Of a stretch of DNA of 64,000 nt, positions 42,185 through 53,239 are shown in pieces. The translations under genes and the position numbers were made by a program. Numbering within the stretch: position 1 is the first letter of the stretch; each line of letters starts with the position of its first letter. The stretch lies in NCBI RefSeq assembly GCF_039535095.1, contig NZ_BAAAWN010000001.1, forward strand, positions 1,984,001 through 2,048,000, given 5' to 3'. The notes beneath the pieces were generated by a model, which saw only the letters and a list, made by a program, of their open reading frames with translations, was not told the origin of the DNA and did no database searches. The DNA is from Arthrobacter ramosus (GTDB taxonomy: Bacteria > Actinomycetota > Actinomycetes > Actinomycetales > Micrococcaceae).

Positions 42185-43077
42185 TTGCCCCTGCGCTTGA
42201 GGTAACGCTCGAATTCGCGCGCGATGGATTCGCCACTGGCCTCCGGTAGGTCAGCCGTGTCCTTGGCCTCTTCGAGCTGCCGCACGTAGGCCGCGATTTC
42301 CGGGTCTTCAGTGGCCAGTTCGTCCACACCGCGCTCCCAAGCCTCGGATTCCTCGTTGAGGGCGTGGGTTTCCAAGGGCACCTGGAGGAGATCTTCGATC
42401 CTGTTCAAGATGGCCAGTTGTGCCTTGGGGGAGGGGGGCTGTGCGACATAGTGCGGCACGGCCGCCCACAGCGACACCGTAGGCAGGCCCGCGAGCAGCG
42501 CGAATTCCGCCAATACCCCCACAATGCCTACCGGCCCCTCGTACTGCGAAGCCTCCAGGTTCAAGCGCTGCCGCAATCCGCCGTCGTCCGAGGTGGTGCT
42601 CACGGGGATCGGGCGGCTGTGCGGGACATCGGCCAGAAGGGCGCCGATCAGGACAACGTAGTCGACTTTGAGCGTTTCGGCATGGACCAGAAGCTCGGCC
42701 GTGTAGGCGCGCCAGCGATAGGAAGGCTCGGTGCCGAGCACGAACACCACATCGACGTTGCTGTCCGGGACGCTGGCCTTGTACAGGCGTGTTGAAGGCC
42801 ATTTCACCTTGCGCGTTCCGGCTGCCGTGCGTCGAACGGTCGGCCTGGTGAACTGGAAGTCGTAATAGTCGTCGGCATCAACGGATGCCACTTTCTTTCC
42901 TTGCCACAACTTGTTCAAGTAGTGCAGGGAATCACTGGCCGCCTCGCCGGCGTCGTTCCAACCCTCGAAAGCCGCCAGCATCACGGTGATGCGCTGGCCT
43001 TCGGCTACAGGCTGGAGAAGGCGCTCAGGCTCCGGGGAAGTGGCCTGTCCGTCAGAGGCTCCGTCCAAACTGTTCAT
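42172..43077 (-). CDS. PAC2 family protein (proteasome assembly chaperone-like)
   Basis: A 301-residue protein of the PAC2 fold, named for a eukaryotic proteasome assembly chaperone. MLAAFEGWNDAGEAAS at the N-terminus, VFVLGTEPSYRWRAYTAELL and GLPTVSLWAAVPHYVAQPPSPKAQLAIL are conserved family segments. The bacterial function is not established. It lies a few kilobases from the proteasome locus here, as in mycobacteria (Rv2125 region), but whether it assists PrcBA assembly is unproven. Confidence 0.9.
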   Translation of the reverse strand: MNSLDGASDGQATSPEPERLLQPVAEGQRITVMLAAFEGWNDAGEAASDSLHYLNKLWQGKKVASVDADDYYDFQFTRPTVRRTAAGTRKVKWPSTRLYKASVPDSNVDVVFVLGTEPSYRWRAYTAELLVHAETLKVDYVVLIGALLADVPHSRPIPVSTTSDDGGLRQRLNLEASQYEGPVGIVGVLAEFALLAGLPTVSLWAAVPHYVAQPPSPKAQLAILNRIEDLLQVPLETHALNEESEAWERGVDELATEDPEIAAYVRQLEEAKDTADLPEASGESIAREFERYLKRRGKDKP

Positions 43078-43195
43078 TCACTCACCCTACGTCCAACACC
43101 GCCACCGATGCATGGCGTTAGGGACCGGCGTGGCCATACTTCGCCCCGGGCGTAGAGCGGCAATTGCCCCGCCTCGTTCCACGTAGACTTTAGGC

Positions 43196-43927
43196 ATGCT
43201 TGCTTCAGCCACCCAGCCCCTGCTCAAAGCCGCGCTATGGGACATGGATGGCACCCTGGTGGACACCGAGCCATACTGGATTGCTGCGGAGCGCACCCTC
43301 GTAGAGTCCCACGGCGGCGCCTGGGGCCACGAACAAGCCATGCAGCTCGTAGGGCAGTCGCTGATGCACTCGGCCGGCATTCTCCAAAGGGCTGGAGTGA
43401 ACCTGGAAAAGCGCGAGATCGTTGACTCCTTGAGCGCCCAGGTCATCGACCGTCTTCGCGTCGAGGTGCCGTGGCGGCCCGGAGCCAGGGAATTGCTTGA
43501 CGAGCTGTACCAATCGGGCGTCCGTTGTGCCCTCGTGACGATGTCCGAAGGCCCCATGGCGCGGGAAGTCGTGGCCAACCTTCCCAGGCCCTACTTCGAG
43601 TTCCTCATCACGGGGGACACCGTCAGCCAAGGAAAGCCCCACCCGGAGGCTTACCTCGCCGCCGTCGAGCGGCTCCGGGACAGCGACCCCGGGCTGACCG
43701 TGGATCATTGCGTCGCACTCGAGGATTCCGTCCCGGGAGTTGCGTCCGCGATCGCCTCCGGCGTGGTCACGGTCGGAATTCCGCACCAGATGCCACTGCC
43801 CGAGGACCCCCGCCGGGCAACTTGGGACACCCTTCACGGACGGAAGGTCGCCGACCTCGAAGCACTTGTTGCCGCCCGGGCATCCGCCAATGTGCCGGCC
43901 GGAGCTTTCCTTGGACAGGCAAATTAA
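43196..43927 (+). CDS. HAD-family hydrolase (phosphatase-like)
   Basis: A 243-residue HAD hydrolase, probably a sugar or nucleotide phosphatase of the beta-phosphoglucomutase-like group. Motif I is WDMDGTLVDTEP (nucleophile Asp), motif II is VTMSEG, motif III Lys lies in QGKPHPEAY, and motif IV is ALEDSVPGVASA. The cap domain occupies about residues 25-100. It ends exactly where the M50 protease gene begins, so the two are co-transcribed. Confidence 0.88.
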   Translation: MLASATQPLLKAALWDMDGTLVDTEPYWIAAERTLVESHGGAWGHEQAMQLVGQSLMHSAGILQRAGVNLEKREIVDSLSAQVIDRLRVEVPWRPGARELLDELYQSGVRCALVTMSEGPMAREVVANLPRPYFEFLITGDTVSQGKPHPEAYLAAVERLRDSDPGLTVDHCVALEDSVPGVASAIASGVVTVGIPHQMPLPEDPRRATWDTLHGRKVADLEALVAARASANVPAGAFLGQAN

Positions 43928-45097
43928 GTGAGCACTCCCGGAAACCGTGGCCATAGCACCCGTAGCGCTAAAAAGGACGGGATTCCACTCGGTCGCATCG
44001 CGGGAATCCCGGTGTACCTTGCCTACTCGTGGTTCATCATCGCGGCGTTCACGGTCATCGTCTATGGACCAGCACTGCTGATCCGGAACCACTCCTTGGG
44101 GATCGGCGCCTACTTGGTTGCCTTTGGCTATGCGGTGCTCCTGGCCCTTTCCGTGCTCGTCCATGAACTCGCCCATGCCTTGAGCGCCAAGGCCTTCAAA
44201 TGGCCCACGGAGAAAATCGTTTTGAATCTCTGGGGCGGGCACACCCAGTTCGAGAGCTTCATCGCGTCCCCCGGCCGCTCGGTGGTTGTTGCTTTGGCAG
44301 GACCCGCAGCCAACTTTGTCCTCGCGGGCGGTGCCTGGCTGTTGCTGCAGGCCGGTGTCTTCACCGGGGTAGGGGACACCCTGACGAACATCCTCATGTG
44401 GGCTAATCTGCTGATCGGCATCTTCAATGTGCTCCCGGGCTTGCCCCTTGACGGGGGCCGCTTGGTGGAGTCCGCGGTATGGAAAGTGACGGGCAGCCAG
44501 GAAAAAGGGACGGTGGCGGCTGGCTGGGCCGGACGGGTCATCGTGATCGTCTTGGTTGTTTGGTTCGTCGTCCTGCCCTTGCTGAGCGGCAGCGCGCCGG
44601 ATCTCAGCCTGATGCTCATCACCTTCCTTGTCTGCAGCTTCCTCTGGATGGGCGCCTCGGGTGCGATCAAGCAGGCCACGCTCCGCGGCCGCCTCCCCTC
44701 GGTGAGCGCCGCCGCCTTGGCCGAACCCGCCGTCGGAATTCCGAACTCGGCCACCGTCGCCGACGTGCTGCGCGTGGCACCCTACGGTACGCCCGCCGTC
44801 GTGATCTGCGGACCGGATGGGCGGCCGCAGGGTCTTGTCGATCCGGCTGCCGCCGCAGCCGTGCCGCCCTCCGAGGTATTCACAACCGTGGTGACGGCGG
44901 TTTCGACCCCGCTCGCCGACGGCGCGTATGTCCCGCGGACGTCCAGCGGCCAGGAACTGATCCAGTATTTGGCGCAGCTCAGCGGCGTCGAATACGCCGT
45001 CGTGGATGAAGCCGGCACAGTCATCGGCCTGCTGCGGCAGCAGGCCGTAGTGACAGCCATTACAGGTAAAGTAGCCCGACGGAGCGGACGCCCGTAG
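43928..45097 (+). CDS. M50-family site-2-type zinc metalloprotease with CBS-like tail
   Basis: A 389-residue membrane protease. HELAH (with flanking VLVHELAHALSA) supplies the zinc ligands and LPGLPLDGGRLVE supplies the third ligand (DG), matching site-2 proteases and sporulation factor SpoIVFB-like enzymes. Five to six hydrophobic helices precede a cytosolic C-terminal region (about 265-385) resembling paired CBS domains, which usually bind adenine nucleotides. The start is GTG 43928, immediately after the HAD stop. The substrate is unknown. Confidence 0.88.
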   Translation: MSTPGNRGHSTRSAKKDGIPLGRIAGIPVYLAYSWFIIAAFTVIVYGPALLIRNHSLGIGAYLVAFGYAVLLALSVLVHELAHALSAKAFKWPTEKIVLNLWGGHTQFESFIASPGRSVVVALAGPAANFVLAGGAWLLLQAGVFTGVGDTLTNILMWANLLIGIFNVLPGLPLDGGRLVESAVWKVTGSQEKGTVAAGWAGRVIVIVLVVWFVVLPLLSGSAPDLSLMLITFLVCSFLWMGASGAIKQATLRGRLPSVSAAALAEPAVGIPNSATVADVLRVAPYGTPAVVICGPDGRPQGLVDPAAAAAVPPSEVFTTVVTAVSTPLADGAYVPRTSSGQELIQYLAQLSGVEYAVVDEAGTVIGLLRQQAVVTAITGKVARRSGRP

Positions 45098-45117
45098 GAC
45101 CTTCCCGGTAGAGTTAC

Positions 45118-45147
45118 CTGCCGGCCGTGAAATAACCCGGCCGGCAG
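45118..45147. other. Stem-loop between the M50 protease and trmI
   Basis: CTGCCGGCCG (45118-45127) pairs perfectly with CGGCCGGCAG (45138-45147), with a ten-base loop and no T run. It could be a terminator-like or processing signal between the two genes. Confidence 0.5.
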
Positions 45148-45214
45148 TGCGCATCACTAAGCAGTAACTGTGGCAACAAATGACGGCCCAGCCGTACAGG
45201 AGCGAGGAACACCC

Positions 45215-46267
45215 ATGAGCAGCGAAACCGCCGCCAACTACACGGCCACCGGCGCCGCCAACACCGCCATTCAGCCGACTGGTGCGGCACGGCGCCGAGG
45301 GCCGTTCCGTGTGGGCGAGCGGGTTCAACTCACGGACGAACGCGGCCGGATGAACACCATCACTTTGGAGGAAGGCGGCGCCTTCCACACGCACCGGGGC
45401 TTCCTGAACCACGACGAAATCATTGGCCAGGTTGACGGTTCCGTGGTGGCCAACAACATCGGCCAGCAGTACCAGACGCTCCGACCGCTGCTCTCTGACT
45501 TCGTGTTGTCCATGCCCCGCGGTGCCGCAGTGGTGTACCCCAAGGATGCCGGCCAGATCGTGACCATGGCCGATATCTTCCCGGGTGCGCGGGTTGTGGA
45601 AGCCGGCGTTGGTTCCGGCGCCCTTTCGATCTCCCTGCTTCGTGCAGTCGGCGACAACGGTTACCTGCACTCTTTCGAGCGTCGCGAAGAATTCGCCGAC
45701 ATCGCCCGCGGCAACGTGGAAACCATTTTCGGCGGTCCGCATCCGGCCTGGAAGATCTCACTCGGCGACTTCCAGGAGGAAGTTGTCCGCAGCGAGGAGC
45801 CCGGATCCGTGGACCGCGTGGTGCTGGACATGCTCGCTCCCTGGGAATGCATCGACGCCGTAGCCACCGTTTTGGCCCCCGGTGGCGTATGGATCAACTA
45901 TGTGGCCACCGTGACCCAGCTCTCCCGTACCGCAGAGGCCATCCGCGCCGACGGCCGTTTCACGGAACCGGACGCGTGGGAATCCATGGTCCGCGGCTGG
46001 CACCTTGAGGGCCTCGCCGTCCGTCCCGACCACCGCATGGTGGCCCACACCGGATTCCTCTTGGTGACCCGTCGCCTCGCAGACGGCGTGACCGGGATTT
46101 CCGTCAAACGGCGTCCGTCCAAGACCGAGTTCAGCGAGGAAGACCTGAATGCCTGGACACCGGGAGCCGTAGGAGAGCGTGCGGTTTCGGACAAGAAACT
46201 GCGGCGGGCCGCACGGGATGCGATTGCCGGCACCAACGTCAAGGACGACCCCACACCCGCTCCCTGA
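45215..46267 (+). CDS. trmI: tRNA (adenine-58-N1)-methyltransferase TrmI
   Basis: SAM-dependent enzyme that methylates A58 in the tRNA T-loop. The 350-residue protein has an N-terminal beta-rich domain and a Rossmann domain with EAGVGSGALS (SAM motif I) and LDMLAPWE, a TrmI hallmark. The start ATG 45215 follows a GAGG site; an upstream GTG at 45170 lacks one. This gene usually precedes arc in actinobacterial proteasome loci (Rv2118c), as here. The stop is about 100 bp before arc. Confidence 0.92.
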   Translation: MSSETAANYTATGAANTAIQPTGAARRRGPFRVGERVQLTDERGRMNTITLEEGGAFHTHRGFLNHDEIIGQVDGSVVANNIGQQYQTLRPLLSDFVLSMPRGAAVVYPKDAGQIVTMADIFPGARVVEAGVGSGALSISLLRAVGDNGYLHSFERREEFADIARGNVETIFGGPHPAWKISLGDFQEEVVRSEEPGSVDRVVLDMLAPWECIDAVATVLAPGGVWINYVATVTQLSRTAEAIRADGRFTEPDAWESMVRGWHLEGLAVRPDHRMVAHTGFLLVTRRLADGVTGISVKRRPSKTEFSEEDLNAWTPGAVGERAVSDKKLRRAARDAIAGTNVKDDPTPAP

Positions 46268-46368
46268 GGAAAGATCACAAACTGGTCCGCATTCCGGATG
46301 TCACAGGTTTCCCGACGCTTTTGAGGGCTAAGGTCTATTTATAGAAAGCGGGAAGGAGCTGATGCTTC

Positions 46369-48183
46369 GTGGATACGTCGAACAATGACTTCGGGCGAAC
46401 GACGCCGGAGGAGCCATCGAACAAGGCTGTGGCTGAGGGGAAAGCGGGACACGGGGGTGGGGCAATCCAACCGGTGGACGAGTCCGGGGAACTCACTGTC
46501 GCGGAACGCCAGATAAACATCCTTCGAGACAAACTGCGCCACATCGACCGTCAGCTTGCCGCCGCGACCCAGAACAACACCAAGCTCGTGACCATGCTGG
46601 AAACGGCGAAGGCCGAAATCCTGCGGCTCAAAGGCGCCCTCGAGCAGGACGGCCAACCGCCGTACAGCTTCGGGACCATCTTGCAGATCAATCCGAGGCG
46701 CCAGCCAACGGCAGGCAGCACCGGGCAGGCGGCCACCGAGGAATCGGTCGACATCTTCAATGCCGGCCGCAAGATGCGCGTGGGCGTCAGCCCGCTCGTG
46801 AACATCAGCCAGCTGGCCGTTGGACAGGAAGTCCTCCTCAATGAGGCCCTGCTCGTGGTGACAGGCCTGGGCTATGAACGGGCAGGCGAACTCGTCACCC
46901 TCAAGGAAATGCTTGGCACGGACCGTGCCCTGGTAGTGGGCAGGGCCGATGAAGAGCGGGTAGTCAGGCTTTCAGGCGCATTGCAGAAGGTGCACTTGCG
47001 CGTCGGTGATGCTTTGTCGCTGGATTCCCGCACCGGCTACGCCTTGGAGAAGGTGCCCCGGGCTGAGGTCGAAAACCTTGTCCTCGAGGAAGTGCCTGAC
47101 ATTACCTACGAGGACATCGGCGGCTTGGGCCCGCAAATCGAACAGATCCGCGACGCCGTGGAACTCCCGTTCCTGCACCCGGACCTGTACCGCGAACACG
47201 GGCTCAAAGCGCCCAAGGGCATCCTGCTTTACGGCCCTCCGGGTTGCGGCAAGACGCTGATCGCGAAGGCCGTTGCCAACTCGCTCGCCGCCCGTGCCTC
47301 CGAACGGGCCGGAAACGTGGACCTGAAGAGCTACTTCCTGAATATCAAGGGACCTGAACTCCTTGACAAGTACGTGGGCGAAACAGAGCGGCATATCCGC
47401 CTGATTTTTGCGCGCGCCCGGGAGAAGGCTTCGGATGGCAGCCCCGTGGTGGTGTTCTTCGACGAGATGGACTCGCTGTTCCGCACCCGCGGCACCGGGG
47501 TGTCCTCCGACGTCGAAACAACCATCGTCCCGCAGCTCCTGAGCGAGATTGACGGCGTCGAACGGCTGGACAATGTCATCGTGATCGGCGCTTCGAACCG
47601 TGAAGACATGATCGATCCGGCTATTCTTCGTCCCGGCCGGCTTGATGTGAAGGTCAAGATCCAGCGGCCCGACGCCGAAGCGGCCGCCGACATTTTCGCC
47701 AAGTACATCACCACCGACCTTCCGTTCCACGCGACGGATCTGGCAGAGCACGGCGGCGACGTCCAGGCCACAGTTGACGCCATCATCCAGCGCACCGTGG
47801 AAGCCATGTATTCGACGGAGAAATCCAACGAGTATCTCGAAGTCACCTACGCCAATGGCGATACCGAGATGCTCTACTTCAAGGACTTCAATTCCGGCGC
47901 GGTTGTCCAGAACGTCGTGGACCGGGCCAAGAAGTACGCCATCAAGGACCTCCTGCTGACCCAGCAGAAAGGCCTGCGGATCGACCACTTCCTGCGCGCC
48001 GTCGTCGACGAATTCCGCGAACACGAGGACATGCCCAACACCACCAACCCGGATGACTGGGCACGCATCTCAGGCAAGAAGGGCGAACGCATCACCTACA
48101 TCCGCACAATCGTCCAGGGCAAGGCCGGCCAGGAGCCCGGGAAGTCGATCGAAACGACTCCAAACACCGGCCAGTACCTGTGA
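46369..48183 (+). CDS. arc: Proteasome-associated ATPase ARC/Mpa
   Basis: AAA+ unfoldase that captures pupylated proteins and feeds them to the 20S proteasome. The 604-residue protein begins with an acidic, coiled-coil region (residues about 35-90, with heptad-like leucines), which binds Pup in homologues. Two OB-fold domains follow. The AAA module has Walker A GPPGCGKT, Walker [10 protein letters not shown] and the Arg finger region in ILRPGRLD. The C-terminus ends in QYL, the tail that docks into the proteasome and opens its gate. The start is GTG 46369 with AAGGAG about ten bases upstream. It is followed by dop with a four-base overlap. Confidence 0.95.
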   Translation: MDTSNNDFGRTTPEEPSNKAVAEGKAGHGGGAIQPVDESGELTVAERQINILRDKLRHIDRQLAAATQNNTKLVTMLETAKAEILRLKGALEQDGQPPYSFGTILQINPRRQPTAGSTGQAATEESVDIFNAGRKMRVGVSPLVNISQLAVGQEVLLNEALLVVTGLGYERAGELVTLKEMLGTDRALVVGRADEERVVRLSGALQKVHLRVGDALSLDSRTGYALEKVPRAEVENLVLEEVPDITYEDIGGLGPQIEQIRDAVELPFLHPDLYREHGLKAPKGILLYGPPGCGKTLIAKAVANSLAARASERAGNVDLKSYFLNIKGPELLDKYVGETERHIRLIFARAREKASDGSPVVVFFDEMDSLFRTRGTGVSSDVETTIVPQLLSEIDGVERLDNVIVIGASNREDMIDPAILRPGRLDVKVKIQRPDAEAAADIFAKYITTDLPFHATDLAEHGGDVQATVDAIIQRTVEAMYSTEKSNEYLEVTYANGDTEMLYFKDFNSGAVVQNVVDRAKKYAIKDLLLTQQKGLRIDHFLRAVVDEFREHEDMPNTTNPDDWARISGKKGERITYIRTIVQGKAGQEPGKSIETTPNTGQYL

Positions 48184-49850
48184 CGGCCCGGCCGGAAGGC
48201 CTGCCTTCGGACAAGCTTCCCGTTGGCGGGGCCATGCGGGTCATGGGTTCGGAAACTGAATACGGTATCCACGCGCCCTCCGCGCCAGGAGCGAACGCCA
48301 CGATGATGTCCGCGCGGATCATCCAGGCCTACGCCAACCTGACCCGACAGCGGGCCGCCGGGGGCGCTGAAACCCGCTGGGACTACACGGACGAAGAACC
48401 CCTGCATGATGCACGCGGTTGGACAGTTGAGCGCAGTGCAGCTGATCCCAGCCAGCTGACCGACCGGCCTCCCGTGCTCGACGCCGAGGCCGTCGCGTTG
48501 GCGTACGGGCGGCAGGAGCTGGAAGCCGACGGCGGCGACGAGTCAGGATCGTTGCTGATGAACATGGTCCTCGGCAACGGGGCCCGCCTGTACGTGGACC
48601 ATGCCCATCCGGAATATTCCAGTCCCGAGGTCACGAACCCCCGTGACATCGTCGCGTGGGACGCGGCCGGCGACCTCGTCGCCCTGGCCACGGTTCGGAA
48701 GGTCGCCGCCGATCCTGATCTGCCGGCCATCAATCTGTACAAGAACAACACCGACAACAAATCTGTGTCCTACGGTTCCCACGAGAACTACCTCATGCCG
48801 CGCTCGGTGCCTTTCGGGGACATCGTCCGCGGCCTGACGCCGTTCTTCGTCACGCGCCAGGTCATCTGCGGTGCCGGGCGGCTCGGCAAGGGCCAGGACG
48901 GTTCAACGTCCGGATTCCAGATCAGTCAGCGTGCGGATTTCTTCGAAGCCGAGGTAGGGCTGGAAACCACTATCAGGCGTCCGATCATCAATACCCGGGA
49001 TGAACCGCATGCCACCGCGGACAAATACCGGCGCCTGCATGTCATCATCGGAGACGCCAACCTGAGCCAGGTGTCGAACTACTTGAAGTTCGGCACCACG
49101 GCATTGGTCCTGAGCCTCATCGAAGCCGGCCAGGCTCCGAAGATCGAAGTACATGAGCCCGTGGCGGGCCTGCAGGCAATCAGCCACGACACCTCCCTGA
49201 CTGCCACGCTCAGGCTTCTCGACGGACGGCGCGTCACAGCGCTGGATATCCAGTGGATGTACTACGAGGCGGCGGCCAAACTTGGCCAGGAAACCGGGGT
49301 CTCCGATTCCTTCAGTGGAGACGGCCACACCCGGGATGTCCTGGAACGGTGGGAATCGACGCTGGGGCTCTTGGGGAGCAACCCCGCTGGTGCCGCCTCC
49401 TCTGTCGAATGGCTGGCCAAAATGTCCCTGCTTGATGGCTACCGGAACCGTGACGGCCTGGAATGGAACGACGCCCGCCTGGGGCTTGTCGATTTGCAAT
49501 GGTCCGATGTGAGGCCGGAAAAGGGCCTGTACTATCGAATGCTTTCCCGCGACCGCATGCAGACGATCGTCGACGACGCCACAATCAGCCGCGCTGTGGT
49601 CGAACCGCCGTCGGATACCCGCGCATATTTCCGTGGGAAGTGTGTTTCCAGCTTTGGCAAGGACGTGGTCGGCGCCAGCTGGGATTCGGTCATCTTCGAC
49701 GTTCCGGGCATCGGGAAACTGCAGCGTGTGCCCACCCGGGAACCGCTCCGCGGCACGGAAGCACTCACGGGCCTGCTGTTTCGGAAACACGCCACAGCGG
49801 GCGCATTCCTCCGTGAATTGCTGGGCCTGGACCCGGCCCCGCCCGCCTGA
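48180..49850 (+). CDS. dop: Pup deamidase/depupylase Dop
   Basis: Converts the C-terminal Gln of Pup to Glu and removes Pup from substrates. The 556-residue protein has the glutamine-synthetase-like carboxylate-amine ligase fold shared with Paf[44 protein letters not shown] and INTRDEPHA. The roughly 35-residue Dop-specific loop is consistent with [20 protein letters not shown] near the N-terminus, which PafA lacks. The start GTG 48180 overlaps the arc stop; ATG 48234 is the main alternative and gives the family-typical N-terminus. pup follows. Confidence 0.93.
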   Translation: MTARPEGLPSDKLPVGGAMRVMGSETEYGIHAPSAPGANATMMSARIIQAYANLTRQRAAGGAETRWDYTDEEPLHDARGWTVERSAADPSQLTDRPPVLDAEAVALAYGRQELEADGGDESGSLLMNMVLGNGARLYVDHAHPEYSSPEVTNPRDIVAWDAAGDLVALATVRKVAADPDLPAINLYKNNTDNKSVSYGSHENYLMPRSVPFGDIVRGLTPFFVTRQVICGAGRLGKGQDGSTSGFQISQRADFFEAEVGLETTIRRPIINTRDEPHATADKYRRLHVIIGDANLSQVSNYLKFGTTALVLSLIEAGQAPKIEVHEPVAGLQAISHDTSLTATLRLLDGRRVTALDIQWMYYEAAAKLGQETGVSDSFSGDGHTRDVLERWESTLGLLGSNPAGAASSVEWLAKMSLLDGYRNRDGLEWNDARLGLVDLQWSDVRPEKGLYYRMLSRDRMQTIVDDATISRAVVEPPSDTRAYFRGKCVSSFGKDVVGASWDSVIFDVPGIGKLQRVPTREPLRGTEALTGLLFRKHATAGAFLRELLGLDPAPPA

Positions 49851-49972
49851 ACGGGCAGCTGACGAAAGGCTGCCAAACGTGCCCTTAAAAGCGCAGCGTC
49901 GCGGCCCGCCCCGTGGCAGTATGGCATTACAGGAAGTCCCCGTTGCCGGGGATGGACAGAATGGAGAAGGAA

Positions 49973-50176
49973 ATGGCAGCTCAGGAGCAGCAGCAACCGC
50001 AGTCGCGGGACGTCGAGGCAGAGGCCGACGCCCCCGAGGCACCGCCCGCGGCGCCAGAGGCACAGGCCTCGGTCGCCACGCAGGGCGTGGACGATCTCCT
50101 GGACGAAATCGACGGCGTGCTCGAATCGAACGCCGAGGAGTTCGTCAGGGCATTTGTGCAAAAGGGCGGCCAGTAG
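49973..50176 (+). CDS. pup: Prokaryotic ubiquitin-like protein Pup
   Basis: The 67-residue protein tag ends in FVQKGGQ, the Pup signature. The terminal Gln must be deamidated by Dop before PafA can attach it to lysine. Residues 5-20 are Gln-rich and disordered, and DDLLDEIDGVLESNAEEFV is the helix bound by ARC. The start at 49973 is the usual MAxQEQ beginning; ATG 49961 upstream is also possible. It lies between dop and prcB in the conserved order. Confidence 0.93.
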   Translation: MAAQEQQQPQSRDVEAEADAPEAPPAAPEAQASVATQGVDDLLDEIDGVLESNAEEFVRAFVQKGGQ

Positions 50177-50254
50177 CCAGCCGCCAGCTAAGCCAAGGGC
50201 CCGGCCGGCGCGAGGCCGCCGGGCATCGGATGTCAGAGTCGAAGGAGCGCAGCA

Positions 50255-51064
50255 ATGCAGGATCCATCAGCCGGCCACCTGGCCACCCAAGCAACGTCTT
50301 CGTTCACAGAGCATCTGCAACGCTCCAGGCCTGAACTCCTTCCCTTTAGTCAAACGCTGCCCGCGGGACAGATTCCGCTGGTGCCCCATGCCACAACAAT
50401 CGTCGCCCTCAGTTACCCCGGCGGCGTCCTGATGGCGGGGGATCGGCGTGCCACCATGGGCAACGTGATCGCCAGCAGGCACATCGAGAAGGTCTTCCCG
50501 GCCGACGAATACTCCGTCCTCGGAATTGCCGGAACAGCGGGCCTGGCCATCGACATCACGAGGTTGTTCCAGGTGGAACTGGAACACTACGAAAAGATCG
50601 AAGGCACGCTGCTGAGCTTGGACGGTAAAGCCAACCGGCTTGGGGCCATGATCCGGGGAAACCTGCCGATGGCCATGCAGGGTCTCGCGGTGATCCCGCT
50701 CTTCGCGGGCTTCGACCAGGCAACCGGCGTGGGACGGCTGTTTTCCTACGATGTGACAGGCGGACGGTACGAGGAATTTGAGCACCACTCTGTCGGCTCC
50801 GGTTCCGTCTTCGCACGCGGCGCCTTGAAGAAGCTGTGGCGGCCGAACCTCACCGAAGACGAGGCCGTCGCTGTCTCGGTTGAAGCCCTCTACGACGCCG
50901 CCGACGACGACTCCGCCACGGGCGGTCCGGACCCTGTCCGGCAGCTCTGGCCGGTGGTGTATACCGTCAACCGCGCCGGCGCCCGCCGGGTGTCGGAACG
51001 GGAGCTGGCGGCGATCGCAGGATCCATTGTTGAATCGCGCGCAGTTGCCGGACGGGAGGCCTGA
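50255..51064 (+). CDS. prcB: Proteasome beta subunit PrcB
   Basis: Catalytic subunit of the 20S proteasome. The 269-residue precursor has a propeptide ending PHA before the mature N-terminal [11 protein letters not shown]; Thr47 should be the nucleophile after self-cleavage. [12 protein letters not shown], with Lys and Asp of the active site, and the GIAGTAG segment match PrcB. Like other actinobacterial proteasomes it forms alpha-beta-beta-alpha seven-membered rings with PrcA, whose gene starts one base after this stop. There is one beta gene only, so all beta subunits are the same. Confidence 0.95.
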   Translation: MQDPSAGHLATQATSSFTEHLQRSRPELLPFSQTLPAGQIPLVPHATTIVALSYPGGVLMAGDRRATMGNVIASRHIEKVFPADEYSVLGIAGTAGLAIDITRLFQVELEHYEKIEGTLLSLDGKANRLGAMIRGNLPMAMQGLAVIPLFAGFDQATGVGRLFSYDVTGGRYEEFEHHSVGSGSVFARGALKKLWRPNLTEDEAVAVSVEALYDAADDDSATGGPDPVRQLWPVVYTVNRAGARRVSERELAAIAGSIVESRAVAGREA

Positions 51065-51065
51065 G

Positions 51066-51773
51066 ATGACCCAGCAGTTTTATGTTTCGCCCGAACAACT
51101 AATGAAGGACCGCGCGGATTTCGCGCGGAAGGGCATCGCCCGCGGCCGTTCCGTCGTCGTCATCAGTTGCGCTGACGGGATCGCGCTGGTCGCGGAAAAC
51201 CCGTCACCGTCGCTCCACAAGATCGGTGAGATCTACGACAAGATCGCGTTCGCCGCTGTGGGGAAGTACAACGAGTTTGAGAGTCTTCGGCAAGCGGGTG
51301 TCCGCTACGCTGACGTCCGCGGCTATTCATACGATCGCGAGGACGTCACTGCCCGCGGGCTGGCCAGCGTCTACGCGCAGAGCCTTGGCGCCGTCTTCAC
51401 CGCGGAACAAAAGCCGTTCGAAGTCGAGCTTGCAGTGGCCGAGGTCGGGCACACGCAGGCCGAGGACCATCTTTATCGGCTGACTTTCGACGGTTCGATT
51501 GCCGACGAGAATGGTTTTGTGGTGATGGGCGGATTGGCCGAGCAAGTAGCCGAGACCGTGGCCGGCGGTTGGAAGGCTGACCTCGACCTGGCCGGCGCAC
51601 TGCGACTGGCCGTCAAGGCGCTGGCCACGGACAAGGAAGTGGACGCCCTGCCCGGAACCGCAGTCGAGGCCGCCGTGTTGGACCGAAGTCCGGAAAGCGG
51701 GCGCGGATCCCGGCGGGCTTTCCGGCGGCTCAGGGCAGAAGAAATCACGCAGCTGCTGGCAGGGGAGGCCTGA
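51066..51773 (+). CDS. prcA: Proteasome alpha subunit PrcA
   Basis: Non-catalytic gating subunit, 235 residues. It begins [31 protein letters not shown], the alpha-subunit N-terminus and gate helix, followed by the [11 protein letters not shown] motif and a central beta-sandwich typical of alpha subunits. The end of the protein is basic and not conserved ([20 protein letters not shown]). The start at 51066 comes one base after the prcB stop. The gene is followed by pafA after one base, so prcB-prcA-pafA is a tight set. Confidence 0.95.
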   Translation: MTQQFYVSPEQLMKDRADFARKGIARGRSVVVISCADGIALVAENPSPSLHKIGEIYDKIAFAAVGKYNEFESLRQAGVRYADVRGYSYDREDVTARGLASVYAQSLGAVFTAEQKPFEVELAVAEVGHTQAEDHLYRLTFDGSIADENGFVVMGGLAEQVAETVAGGWKADLDLAGALRLAVKALATDKEVDALPGTAVEAAVLDRSPESGRGSRRAFRRLRAEEITQLLAGEA

Positions 51774-51774
51774 G

Positions 51775-53139
51775 ATGGACAAAAGGATATTCGGGATCGA
51801 AACGGAGTTCGGTATTTCGTACTCGAGCCCCGACTCACGGCCCTTGGCTCCCGAGGAAGTCGCCAGGTACCTCTTCCGCAAAGTAGTGAGCTGGGGACGT
51901 TCCTCCAACGTCTTCCTGACGAATGGCTCCCGACTGTACCTGGATGTCGGCTCGCACCCGGAGTACGCCACCGCGGAATGCGACGACCTCGCGCAGCTGA
52001 TCGCCCACGACCGGGCCGGGGAGCTCATTCTCGATGACCTCGTTGACGAAGCGCAGGCGCGGCTTGCGGCGGAGGGATTCAACGGAACGGTCTACCTGTT
52101 CAAGAACAACACCGATTCCGCCGGAAATTCCTACGGCAGCCACGAAAACTACCTGATTCCGCGGCGGGGTGAGTTCTCGCGGCTCGCTGAGATCCTCATT
52201 CCCTTCCTCGTCACGCGGCAGCTGATCGCTGGTGCGGGCAAGGTCCTGAAGACACCCCATGGGGCCACGTTCGCGTTCTCCCAGCGTGCCGACCACATTT
52301 GGGAAGGCGTGTCTTCCGCGACGACGAGATCCCGCCCCATCATCAACACCCGTGATGAGCCGCACGCCGATGCCGAGTTCTTCCGCCGTCTGCACGTGAT
52401 CGTCGGAGATTCCAACATGTCCGAGACCACCGCCCTGTTGAAGGTGGGAACGGTGGATCTGCTCCTGCGCATGATTGAGGCCGGAGTGATCATGCGGGAC
52501 ATGCGCATGGAGAACCCCATCCGCAGTATCCGTGAAATCTCCCACGATCTCAGCGGTAAAGCCTTGGTGCGCCTGGCCAACGGCAGGCAACTGACGGCCC
52601 TGGACATCCAGCGTGAGTACCTTGCAAAGGTCACCGCCTTTGTAGCATCGAACGGAGCTCACAATCCTCACGTACCGCTCATCCTGGATCTTTGGGAAAG
52701 GACCTTGGACGCTATCGACAGCGGCGACACCAGCGGAATAGACACGGAAGTGGACTGGGCCATCAAGAAGAAGCTGATGGATGGATACATGCGTCGCCAC
52801 GGAATCGGCCTCGACTCCTCGCGGATCGCGCAACTGGACCTCACGTATCACGACATCTCGCGCAAGCGCGGGCTCTTCTTCCTGCTCCAGTCCCGCGGCG
52901 CGGCGCGGCGCCTCGTGGCCGACACCGACATCAAGGATGCCGTGGATGCGCCGCCGCAGACCACCCGGGCAAAACTCCGTGGCGACTTCGTCCGGCGTGC
53001 CCAGGAACTCGGCCGTGACTACACTGTGGATTGGGTCCATCTGAAGTTGAACGACCGCGCGCACCAGACGATCTTGTGCAAGGATCCCTTCCGCAGCGTC
53101 GACGAAAGAGTGGATGCCCTGCTGGACTCGATGAGCTGA
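51775..53139 (+). CDS. pafA: Pup-protein ligase PafA
   Basis: Ligates deamidated Pup to lysine side chains of target proteins using ATP. The 454-residue protein resembles Dop and carries the conserved carboxylate-amine ligase motifs [47 protein letters not shown] and [14 protein letters not shown]. The C-terminal small domain is present. It lacks the Dop loop. ATG 51775 has a GGGAGG site, and it follows prcA directly. Presence of both ligase and deamidase confirms a complete pupylation pathway. Confidence 0.95.
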   Translation: MDKRIFGIETEFGISYSSPDSRPLAPEEVARYLFRKVVSWGRSSNVFLTNGSRLYLDVGSHPEYATAECDDLAQLIAHDRAGELILDDLVDEAQARLAAEGFNGTVYLFKNNTDSAGNSYGSHENYLIPRRGEFSRLAEILIPFLVTRQLIAGAGKVLKTPHGATFAFSQRADHIWEGVSSATTRSRPIINTRDEPHADAEFFRRLHVIVGDSNMSETTALLKVGTVDLLLRMIEAGVIMRDMRMENPIRSIREISHDLSGKALVRLANGRQLTALDIQREYLAKVTAFVASNGAHNPHVPLILDLWERTLDAIDSGDTSGIDTEVDWAIKKKLMDGYMRRHGIGLDSSRIAQLDLTYHDISRKRGLFFLLQSRGAARRLVADTDIKDAVDAPPQTTRAKLRGDFVRRAQELGRDYTVDWVHLKLNDRAHQTILCKDPFRSVDERVDALLDSMS

Positions 53140-53239
53140 CTCCCAGCTTCACCGGTTACTCTGGAGGTTGGCCTTTTAGCAGGCCTCTACGCGCATGGCC
53201 CGGCCATGCCCTCCTTTTGCCCCGACGAAAGTTCAATTT

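Noticed and set aside
43235..45742. An 835-residue open frame on the minus strand
   Set aside because: It lies opposite the HAD, M50 and trmI genes, which have clear family motifs, and its translation is Gly/Arg/His-rich with no recognisable domain. It is a GC-rich antisense artefact.
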